From Linyphia triangularis (Eukaryota; Arthropoda; Arachnida; Araneae; Linyphiidae): DNA of 64,000 nt. Of this stretch, positions 55,860 through 64,000 are shown piece after piece. Numbering within the stretch: the stretch's first letter is position 1; every line of letters starts with the position of its first letter. Under the pieces are notes generated by a model, which worked only from the letters and a program-made list of their open reading frames with translations, had not been told where the DNA came from and made no database searches. The DNA lies in the NCBI GenBank assembly GCA_963978545.1, contig OZ021727.1, positions 20,615,943 to 20,679,942 of the forward strand, in the 5' to 3' direction. Position numbers and translations under genes: made by a program.

Positions 55860-56920
55860 TAATCAAATGTTAAATTTAAAATTAGATAATTGTACATTTT
55901 CATTAAATAAATGAAGAAATCCCGACTGGATCTGCCGACCAAACGGTATAGTGGTTAGCGTGCTAGCTTCTACACCGCGAGGTTGCGGGTTCCGAGTCCC
56001 GTGTTAGGCATGAGTGTTTGTAAATGTATGTTGGCTTGTCAAATGACGAATGTTTCGGCGCATTATAGCCCTCGTGTTGCTGACGGCGCCAGATAATCTG
56101 AAAACAACCAACCCGACTGGATCTCGTTATCAAGGGGCTCGAACCCAGTCGGGATTTCGGGGATGCGTTTCTGAAGGATGGATCAGTAATAAATACCAAT
56201 CCATCCTCGAACCCCGACGCATATCCCACTGCAAGACAGAAAGTAATAAATATTTAAAGATTTACTTACATTAATAAGATCAAAAAGCAACAAATCTCAC
56301 CAGTCAGAAATAGAAAACTGCTACCAGACTTTCATCAAACCACATTTATATACTTAAAGAAAAACAATCCCGAACTTTTAAAAACCCCAAAATAGCCTCG
56401 CACTAAAAAGAAAAACCAAAAACAATAACACCGTCATCTATGATCAAAAACAGGTACCAGTTAGGACTATTGAACGGGGAGCAATAACTGGTACCCTAAT
56501 AGCAATAATTGGTACCTGTTTTTGATCATAGATTACGGTGTTATTGTTTTTGGTTTTTATTTTAAATGCGAGGCTATTTTGGGTTTTTTCAAAGTGCGGG
56601 ATTGTTTTTCTTTTAGTATATAAATGTGGTTTGATGAAAGTCTGGTAGCAGTTTTCTATTTCTGACTGGTGAGATTTGTTGCTTTTTGATCTTATTAATC
56701 TAAGTAAATCTTTAAATATTTATGACTTTCTGTCTTGGAGTGGGATGAGTCGGGGTTCGAGGATGGATTGGTATTTATTATTGATCCATCCTTCAGAAAC
56801 GCATCCCCGAAATTCCGGCTGCGTTCGAGTCCCTTGATTACGAGATCCACTCGGAATTTCTTAATTTAATCTTTTATTTAATGAAAATGTACAATTATCT
56901 AATTTTAAATTTGATAGACC
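55860..56920. mobile_element. large palindrome (~870 bp without its SINE)
   Basis: The left half (55860-56490, less the SINE and its duplication) and right half (56490-56920) are inverted copies. Pairs include TTAGATAATTGTACATTTTC / GAAAATGTACAATTATCTAA, CAGTCAGAAATAGAAAACTG / CAGTTTTCTATTTCTGACTG and TTTTTGATCATAGATTACGG / its near complement. The loop holds GAACGGGGAGCAATAACTGG. No coding is visible. Foldback transposon or a large MITE are the options. Outer target duplications are not clear. Confidence 0.85.
55934..56111 (+). mobile_element. tRNA-derived SINE, family A, copy 10 (full length)
   Basis: Begins GCCGACCAAACGGTATAGTG and ends ACAACCAA. It is flanked by the perfect 13-bp duplication CCCGACTGGATCT (55921-55933 and 56112-56124). 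The right arm of the surrounding palindrome contains only one diverged equivalent (AGATCCACTCGG), so the SINE entered the left arm after the palindrome formed. Confidence 0.95.
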
Positions 56921-56957
56921 TATAATTGATTTAAAAAGGTGTCACTAAGTATGGGTA

Positions 56958-57121
56958 TACATCGTTAAAAATTTTGTTCCATCTTGCACCAAAAACTGGT
57001 TCCCCTTTAGCTGCAACCAACATTTAATAGTTTACTAAACTTGAAACTAAGCGCCAAATGTTGGTTGCAGCTAAATGGGAATCAGTTTTTGTTGCAAGTT
57101 GGAACAAAATTTTTAACAGTA
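56958..57121. mobile_element. TA-flanked palindromic MITE (164 bp)
   Basis: GTTAAAAATTTTGTTCCATC...GCTGCAACCAACATTT at the left pairs with AAATGTTGGTTGCAGCTAAA...AATTTTTAAC at the right. TA lies at 56956-56957 and 57122-57123. It abuts the 5' side of the Tc3-like gene relic and could be either an independent MITE or a foldback end of that element. Confidence 0.7.
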
Positions 57122-57139
57122 TAGGAAAAAAACATTATC

Positions 57140-58370
57140 ACGTTTTGAAAAGGGACGAATTGCAGCTTTCAACAAAGCAGTATTATCGTCTCAGAATGTA
57201 ACAAAACAAATTGGAGGTTCATCGCATGTGGCTTCTAATTTTCTCCATCTTGGATCGAAATATGGGAAGCAGAAATCATCGAAGGCTAACAATGCGGCAT
57301 GAGAGATTAGTTGTAAAGAAACTGTAAGTCGGTGAAACATTTACCAGACTATAACAAGACCCCACCATCAACGTTCACAAAATCTACTCTATCAACAATG
57401 GTAGGCGGAGCGCACATCTTGTGTACAAGAACGAAAAAACACAGCCGAGATTTACAACAGAGCTTCACAAGCCAAAAAGAATGCAATGGGCTAAAGAACA
57501 TAAGACGTGGAAAGAACAGTGGCTTCAAGTACTCTTCAGTGATGAAAAAAAATTCAATCTATACTAAACTTCAACTTAACTTGACATCACTAGACTGTAG
57601 ATCATCACAGTGCTCATAGGCATTTAATCCATTTTGGCGGCGTGAAAGCATAATGTTCGCCAAAACACAACCTTGTAGAGAACAAATGGCTATAAGGTTT
57701 GGCGAACATTATGCTTTCACGCCGCTAAAATGGATTAAATGCCTATGAGCACTGTGACGATCTACAGTCTAGTGATGTCAAGTTAAGTTGAAGTTTAGTA
57801 TAGTTGGTCCTGACTGATAAGTGTACTATATTGGAGAGATCTTCGAAATGGAAAAAGTATTGTGTGGGGTGGGGGGGGGGGGGGATTCTAATGGTTTGGG
57901 GAAATTTTGGAAGTGTAGGGCATACAAATCTTACTTTCCCCACGGGTTGAATGAAAGCAGAGGATTACCAAGACACGTTGGAAGATAATTTGTTGCTATT
58001 TAGAGAAAAAAATTAGGAGTTCATTTTGGAAATTCGAACCGGATACCGCAAGTATTCATGTTGTCAACTCGAGTTGGGAATAGTTTCTGGATAATGGAGT
58101 ACAGGTAATCAACTGCCCACCTTGTCTCCTAATTTTAACCCCATTGAGAACGTCCGAGGTATCGGAAGCAGAGCCGTATCGTATATATGCCAACGGAAGG
58201 CAATTTGTAACTGTTCAAGAATTGAAAGATTCCATTCTAACAGAATGGGATAATATCAACTCAGATTTATTCAAACATCTAGTCGAAAGTATGTCGATTC
58301 GAATTTTTGAAGTTATATTACAAAAGGGTTCATTTTATTTACAAGGTACCAACTGTGATTGATGCTATCA
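57140..58370 (+). pseudogene. broken Tc3-like transposase gene with a MITE inside
   Basis: Read in several frames, it shows an N-terminal HTH part (FEKGRIAAFNKAVLSS, then ASNFL), RMQWAKEHKTWKEQW-like sequence and VLFSDEKKFNL with the first catalytic D. After the MITE come GPD, YYWRD-like sequence, a G-run, EPDTASIHVVNS (second D) and SPNFNPIENV (catalytic E). The C-terminus contains YANGRQFVTVQELKDSI and LVESMSIRIFEVILQKG. All three catalytic acidic residues are recognisable, so the parent was DD34E-type. Frameshifts, stops, the G-run and the 239-bp insertion make this copy inactive. The 72-codon frame at 58144-58362 is its C-terminal end. Confidence 0.88.
57562..57800. mobile_element. TACTAAAC palindromic MITE (family N), copy 2 (239 bp)
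   Basis: Intact palindrome with TACTAAACTTCAACTTAACT termini, flanked by TA at 57560-57561 and 57801-57802. Removing it with one TA restores TTCAATCTAGTTGGTCC, coding FNLVGP, which continues the DEKKFNL...GPDG block of the surrounding transposase. This proves the insertion point. It is the intact reference for copy 1 at 29398-30518. Confidence 0.95.
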
Positions 58371-58374
58371 TTTT

Positions 58375-59190
58375 GCGACATAATATTTGTATTTTTTTTT
58401 TATTTCGATACATGACAAAATAAACAAGTAGTATGTTTTTATTTTATTACATTCGTATTTTGTATGCTTTCAATAAGAATGTTAATTTAAATTAGTGTTT
58501 CCAGTTATAAATACGTTAGTTGAAAATACATGGTGGCTCTATCATTATGCAACGCGGAGTAGCCACGAAGAAGCGACGGAAAGCGTCATTTGGGTGTCTG
58601 TGCAGCCGATTGTGTGATTCAGGCTGCTATTTCTAACACCAGCTATTGAGATTTCCCATTAAACGGATCATGTTGAGTAGACTCTTTTTTGTGTAAAAAA
58701 TTATCATGTTTGACCTGTTTTGCATCACTTCAATAAAGGACATCGCGTCTGTATTCAGCGTATGCTATACGTTAAAGATGTTAATTTATTGTAGTAGAGA
58801 AATGTTTCGTATTAAATTATAGCAGAAGAAAAAAGATGTTTGTTGAAGATATGCTGTGAAAAAACCCCACAAGGCACCATGTGATATGAAAATTCATATT
58901 AAGTCACATTTAATAAAGGACAAATATTAATCGACTCGAAAACGTCTCAGACAAAAGTTAAATCTTTCCACTCCGAACTTTCATATTAATTCATTAGTTT
59001 TCAGTAGCAGCTAAAATGTCGATTGGTGCTATTGTGCCAGCTTAATATTTTAAAGCAATTGAAAAATAATTTTTTTTCTGGTATAGACCATCAAAAAACC
59101 ATTAAACATCATTGTAAAAAGCATGCTACTGGCAAATACACATCAATGGCTTTCACAAAAGAAATAATTCTCTCTTCTTCTACATAAAAA
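58375..59190. other. unassigned sequence
   Basis: A GC-richer patch at 58550-58640 (GCAACGCGGAGTAGCCACGA) has no recognised content. No clear right-hand TIR of the Tc3-like element was found. Confidence 0.35.
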
Positions 59191-59194
59191 AAAT

Positions 59195-59437
59195 TTACCT
59201 GTCATGCAAATTCTCCATTCGCTTATCCCTATTGTGAAGCCAGCATATCACTGCGACTTCAACAAAATGTCCCGGGATGTCGTCTTCAATCAGCAAAGGG
59301 CGACCCCTCTTCCCCACCACGAAAATGCCAACAGTCACGTGAAGTTGCGTGACCCCACCCACGATCACATGACTGCTCACGTCACGCAATCGAGATTCAT
59401 AGAAAAGAAAGACACAAGTTGATGCTTCCTCTTTCAT
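59195..59437 (-). other. candidate exon, unknown family
   Basis: An 80-codon minus-strand frame (SSHVIVGGVTQLHVTVGIFV, then GKRGRPLLIEDDIPGHFVEV) ends where CATGACAG is followed by GTAAATTT, a good splice-donor context. The block is less AT-rich than its flanks and contains TCACGTGAC and CGTGACGTGA. A terminal or first exon could look like this. The opposite strand is also open, so coding is unproven and I recognise no domain. Confidence 0.25.
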
Positions 59438-59523
59438 TCAAACGCGATCAGTTTGAAATATACGATAGTGATCTATACGTAAAATCGTGATCGATATGTA
59501 TCGTGAAATAGACGATCGTGATC

Positions 59524-59823
59524 GTCACACACAAAAGCGCCCTCTGGTGATAATTCTCCTTGTTTACAACCAGGCTTTTTATAGACTTTTAGCTTAGTGG
59601 TATATTCCTGTTTCGTAGCTCATTAAGACATGATCGAATGCTTCACACCGAAAGTAAGCAGCTGAAATTGCTTTATGGTGTGAAGCATTCGTTCAGGTCT
59701 TAAAGGTCTATACCAAAAAGATCTATGCCAATCTAGGAGGAACATACCAGTACAATAAAAGTCTATAAAAAGTCTAGTAGTAAAAAAGGAGAGTTATCAC
59801 CAGAGGGCACTTTTGTATGTGAC
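59524..59823. mobile_element. palindromic MITE with GCGCCCTCTGGTG ends (300 bp)
   Basis: GTCACACACAAAAGCGCCCT then CTGGTGATAATTCTCCTT at the left mirrors AAGGAGAGTTATCACCAGAG then GGCACTTTTGTATGTGAC at the right. Inner inverted pairs include ATCGAATGCTTCACACCGAA / TGGTGTGAAGCATTCG. No ORF. The target duplication is not clear. Confidence 0.82.
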
Positions 59824-59829
59824 TAAAGC

Positions 59830-61260
59830 GGCGTAAAGTATGTGAAGTAGCGGTAATAAAAGTCATGCAGCACTCTATAATACTTATCAAAAAACAATTC
59901 AAAGTTTTTTGATTTTGTAGTTCCCTGTAAGAAGTGGCACAAACACCAAAAAGAACCCGTATATCATATGCAACAGACTCTATATTTCAATGTGATTCGT
60001 AAAATTTATAAATACGATTTTTGAATAAATATAAATTCGAAACAATTTCCCTGTTGTTAGCAATCAGCTTTTTCTCCCAAATCAGTATAGAAATCTGATT
60101 AGTTAGATAGCAGAATTAATTATTTCCTTCGTGTATTCCTGAGGCATTGTGTGTGACCAGGTCGGACACCCAAACATATTGTACAAAAAAGATACTTAAA
60201 ACTAGTAGTTTATATTTCCTGGCTTAAACCTCTAATCTATTTGTATATCATAAATGAATAGTGTGGGATTACATTTTTAATTTGAAATTTACCAATTCAA
60301 CATAAACATTTATAAATGCAGATACTATTTTGAAAGCAATGGTACATTTTGATACCAGAGACATACCAATGAACTGTATATAGATTTCATTGATATGTCT
60401 TTGATCACTATACAAGATAAAAAAAAATTGCAATGATTTGTTGAGGTTTTGATTGATTTTGGTAGAGTCATTCAATATTCCAATTAGTTTTGATATAGCT
60501 AATCAATATGTATCACTAAAAAATTTCAATGCATTAAGTTTAGAGCAAAGATATAAGTTGTTCAAGACAGATTGTGTCCTGTTGGTAAAAGTGTGGGAAC
60601 CTATACATTAAATTGAAGGGGGAAAAATTATAAAATACTTTTAGGGAATTCATATATAGATAAGTTGTAAGAAAATATGCATTCTGAAGTGCTGTAAATG
60701 AGTTTTGCATGAGTGGGACGAGGAGGAAGAACAACTAATTGATATAAAGAGTGTTATGTGATATTGAATTGTGTAAAATTCAGTTTTCTCAGAAAAGAAG
60801 GTGTTATTTAAACTGAGAAAATGCCAAGCCACATGGCTAGTTATATCTATGAAAATAAATAGCATAGTTAAGTTAAAACTTTATAAAAAAATTAGATTTT
60901 AAAAACATAAAAGCTAATACACAAGTGCTACTTCAGTTTATTTGGTTTAGAGATTTTCAGATTAATAACTAAAAAATTAAAATGTAAGTTTGATGACATT
61001 GTCAAAAGAACAGTAAGAAACTTGAAAAACAAAATTTCTACGCAACTGAATAATTTATTTGAGTGCAAATTCTTTAAAGCACAGGGCAATTAATAAATAG
61101 TGTTCTTCACTTTTTCTGGAGAGAACTTTTAATTTTTTCTAATAAATACTTTGTCTTTTGGAGCTCAGTCTTATTTTCAGAGTACTCTTCATATGGAATC
61201 TATAACAATAACAAAATTAAGAATAAACAATAACATAGATAAAATATAAAATACTTATAA
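59830..61260. other. AT-rich unassigned sequence
   Basis: Several short minus-strand frames (60475-60269, 60734-60540, 60865-60650) have no recognised motif. No shared repeat. Confidence 0.35.
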
Positions 61261-61266
61261 AAACCA

Positions 61267-61460
61267 TCTATAATAATAAAACAATGAGTCTGTGTGTCTG
61301 TCTCTCTTTAGAAAGCTACTTAAAATAGACATAGAGCTCTGAAATTTTCAACATAAATAGTTTTGACCTTCTAATTAATTTGACTTTTGACAAGATTAAA
61401 AATAATCATTTTTCAAAGAATATATTTTATCTAACAAGCAAATTGTGATAATTTTTTTTA
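61267..61460 (+). repeat. start of the minisatellite-bearing element, copy 3
   Basis: TCTATAATAATAAAACAATG then GTCTGTGTGTCTGTC is followed by GAAAGCTACTTAAAATAGAC and one repeat unit (TTCAACATAAATAGTTTTGA). The reverse complement of 35455-35350 reads similarly, so both share one start. A TC...AT-rich 5' end suits a Helitron, but no 3' end is visible. Confidence 0.5.
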
Positions 61461-61469
61461 ACTGAGTCG

Positions 61470-62275
61470 TCAAATCGCGGCAAAACATGACCAGTGGCAA
61501 ATCAAAAAATCTATTTATCAAAAAATTTCATACGAAAACACAGTACAGGACAACGTTAATTCAAATTGGGAATTCTTAAATGATGACGATAATCATTCTT
61601 CACCACCAAGAAGACACAACTTGACATAGAGCCGGAGGGGTTTGCTAAACTACTTTTCAGTGACTCTTCCCCCCAATTCCCACATTCATTCCTGAATGGA
61701 AATTCTATAATCTTAATTGCTTAAAGTTTCCTTTCAATATTTACAAAATGATATGCATCATGTTTGAAAATGGTTCAATTACAAGTTTTGGTATTTTCAA
61801 TTATAAGTTTATCATTTAAAATTGTTATGCGTTTTTTATTCAAATATAACAAAACCCCTGGGACGTTTCCTAGGAGGAGGGGAAGGAGTTCTGACCATAA
61901 AATCCCTCCTCCTAGCTGCTTTTATGTGAAACATCTGCTACACAAAAATGGAAACAGTTGTAAAAAAACGAACAAGTCAATTCCCATTGTTTTTATTAAG
62001 AAGTTCGAAATTATATGCCTGAGTAGTTTAATTTAATATATATAGAGAAAAAATTTGAGTGAGGGAGGGGGTTTGAACCCACTCAAACCCCTTGCCTGGA
62101 ACAACCCTGCCTTGGTGATACCTGAGGTGAAATTTTAGAAATTTCATATTATTGTGAATAACGATAATTTTATACATTTACAAGAAGTGTATAAATAATA
62201 TAACCCATAAGTGTGCTTGGTGTTGGTATCTAATTTGAAATATTAAAACATCTCTTTCAGCAAAATATCCGGCAA
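61470..62275. other. unassigned sequence
   Basis: A 90-codon plus-strand frame (61764-62036) is K-rich without motif. The pair GAGGGGGTTTGAACCCACTC near 62066 is a short local palindrome. Confidence 0.35.
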
Positions 62276-62279
62276 ACTA

Positions 62280-63050
62280 CTTTTCAAAATTCATTCATTA
62301 TAAACGAATGTGAATTTATGCACTCGCATCCGAGTATCTTTTATTTATTCTGATTGAAACAATTTATTTCACTATATGTTTATTAAAACATAAACAATTT
62401 TGGCAACAGGAAAGCGTTTCTTCACTGATCGATAAAATGCTATTTCACGGTGATTAGATGACGGCAAGTTGGTTTATTAGTATTCCGTAAAAGCAAACTT
62501 TTAGTGACAGTGATAGCCGACAAAATTTGACAGAATGCATTGTCCTCAACACAGGGTTCATACTCAATCTATGATAGTAAATTTCAGGAGTTACTAAAGA
62601 GTTTTTCAGGAGTTAAGTACAGTAAATTCAGGAGTTAACGGGGGGAAAACTTATATGTTTAATAATATATTTTCCCTCTACGCGCCTGGTTGTCGAGAGT
62701 TGTGGTGCATTTTGGGACTGTCCGAAGATTTTCCTTTGTGGCTGTAGTGGCGAAGCGCATGCACAGTAGATTATGAAGTAAGTTAAGAATTTCGAATTTC
62801 AGAGACGTTTAATCGAGTAAAAAAACACAACGTTTTAAGGTTTTACTAATCTTTTTATCCTTCGATGATAAATTTTAAAGAAGATAAAAAGAAATATCAG
62901 GAGTAGAAACACAATTTTCAGGAGTTATAAGGCCCTTATTAAAAAAAAAAGCAAATTTCAGGAGGAGTACGAGCCCTGTCAACATCAAATCTATCTGTCA
63001 AGTTTCAGTTCGATTGGATGACCCATCGAAGTTAATATACAGGATTTAAA
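62280..63050 (-). repeat. repeat family B, copy 3 (inverted, interrupted)
   Basis: The reverse complement follows the order of 12090-12480: CATCCAATCGAACTGAAACT, AATGCATTCTGTCAAATTTT, GGAATACTAATAAACCAACT, AGAATAAATAAAAGATA and CCGGATATTTTGCTGA. A separate 427-bp element interrupts it at 62552-62978. Confidence 0.7.
62552..62978. mobile_element. CAGGG-ended MITE (427 bp)
   Basis: Ends are CAGGGTTCATACTC and GAGTACGAGCCCTG, flanked by TCAACA at 62546-62551 and 62979-62984. Comparison with the uninterrupted family B copy near 12165 confirms the insertion. The interior repeats TCAGGAGTTA-type words near both ends (at 62586, 62608, 62630, 62917). CAGGG termini suit hAT. The visible duplication is 6 bp, either a diminished 8-bp one or another superfamily. 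Confidence 0.8.
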
Positions 63051-63059
63051 AACACTCTA

Positions 63060-64000
63060 ATTTAATCTTTGAAAAAATTGTGAGACGACTAATTTCAATA
63101 CATAGTTTCGATTTTTCTAACATGAAAAAGATCCGAACCTACATAAAAAGTTGAGGATACATTAAATTAAATTTTTTTAGTATAAAATTGGTTTATAGTC
63201 TTAGACAAAAGTCCATCCCATTTTTTTTACTGCATTCAGACTCCTACAATTATATTTATTTGCTCCCCAAATATTTCATCTTTTTGATTTTTACTCAGTA
63301 TTGTTAAGAATAAAAATTACATTAAAATTTCTAAAAAAGCGTTTTGATGAATTTTTATCACTTCCTAAAACTTGAGTTCTCTTTGCAGCCTTTTCTTTCA
63401 TTTGACGTAGGTTCATTTTAAAAACGAATCATATTTCAACAACGGAACATTTGCCTTTCTCTTGTAAATTTACAGTTTTTGCCATTTTTTTTAAATTCTC
63501 AAGCAAGGAATTATAAGTGCTTTGCACCTTCTTGGCAGTGAAAGCCTGAGTTATTACATTAATTAGACAATCGATAGTGAAGTATTTTTCATGTATGTTT
63601 TATTATTCCTTTAGCATCTGTGATTGGGGGCTTACAGGCCATAGGGTTGTCCGGTACAATCACCGGGCAGGTCAGTGTTTGTGAAAAATGGGCCGGTCTG
63701 GTGTGGAAGTTCTTTTTTTAATTTTTCATTATATCCATATATTAAGAACTAATTGCCTTACTTAACGTTTTTTTTTGTTTTTTTTTTGTAAAGCCCAAAT
63801 ACATTTAAATCCCAAACGCCCGGACATGTTCCTTCCTTTTTCGTTTAGTAGGGATGATAAGAAATTCTAAGAAAAGTACGGGGATATTGAAGAGAGTGAC
63901 CGATGCCGACGGCTGCGCTTAAAGCCAGAGGTGAGAAAGGGACCAAGGAGGTCTGAGGACCACCTACAATGGTCCACAGGTCCAGATATTGATGGGCTAC
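63060..64000. other. unassigned sequence to the window end
   Basis: 63620-63710 (TTGTCCGGTACAATCACCGG, GGGCCGGTCTGGTGTGG) and 63800-64000 are GC-richer. They might belong to a transposon or gene cut by the window edge. I recognise no coding motif. Confidence 0.3.

Noticed and set aside
55934..56010. tRNA gene
   Set aside because: Internal A and B boxes are present, but it is the head of a SINE with body, tail and target duplication, and the acceptor stem does not close. The same applies to heads at 3620, 14972 and 40129.

Overview
The window is AT-rich metazoan DNA, mostly intergenic or intronic, and I find no intact protein-coding gene. It is a dense mosaic of transposable-element remnants: tRNA-derived SINEs, palindromic MITEs, hAT, piggyBac and Tc1/mariner-type DNA transposons, minisatellites and long homopolymer tracts. 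Nothing looks prokaryotic (no operons, no long ORFs, no CRISPR). An arthropod, perhaps a chelicerate, is my best guess from the abundance of Tc1/mariner and hAT relics and from a SINE 3' domain that reminds me of tick and spider SINEs. That assignment is inference.

Layout. 0.5-7.1 kb: palindromic MITE family M1, a 365-bp foldback MITE, several tRNA-SINE types and element F1 carrying two separate SINE insertions. 7.5-12.5 kb: further F copies, degenerate tandem repeats and a 183-bp MITE. 13.0-16.6 kb: a nest of SINE in hAT in M1, then a 286-bp SINE with a perfect 13-bp target duplication, then a TTAA-flanked piggyBac-like MITE. 18-24.6 kb: a further MITE, F3, an M1 copy, an (AT)n tract and a mariner-like transposase tail. 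25.6-27.5 kb: a SINE split at a TA by a 1.66-kb Tc1 derivative whose halves are inverted copies of each other. 29-34 kb: two copies of one hAT family, one of them inside a MITE, an AT-rich satellite and a truncated SINE. 35-55 kb: tandem repeats, a long tRNA-SINE, an inverted pair of 0.55-kb MITEs 8 kb apart, a 1.3-kb element with scattered 16-bp motifs and a hAT-like MITE. 55.8-64 kb: a roughly 1-kb palindrome with a SINE inside, a broken Tc3-like transposase gene with a MITE at a TA, and more MITEs.

The strongest evidence is internal: target-site duplications (TTACTAGG, GTCTAAGT, CTTTAAAT, TTAA, TA and 11-16-bp SINE duplications) and repeated families at separate loci. These allow a relative insertion chronology. 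Host-gene evidence is weak: three or four moderately GC-rich protein-like stretches (20.1-20.6, 28.3-28.8, 51.0-51.3, 59.2-59.4 kb) and one TATA-containing segment near 34.6 kb could be exons or promoters, but I recognise none of them. I see no convincing new functional system. The most unusual objects are the inverted-duplicated Tc1 derivative and the palindrome at 56 kb.
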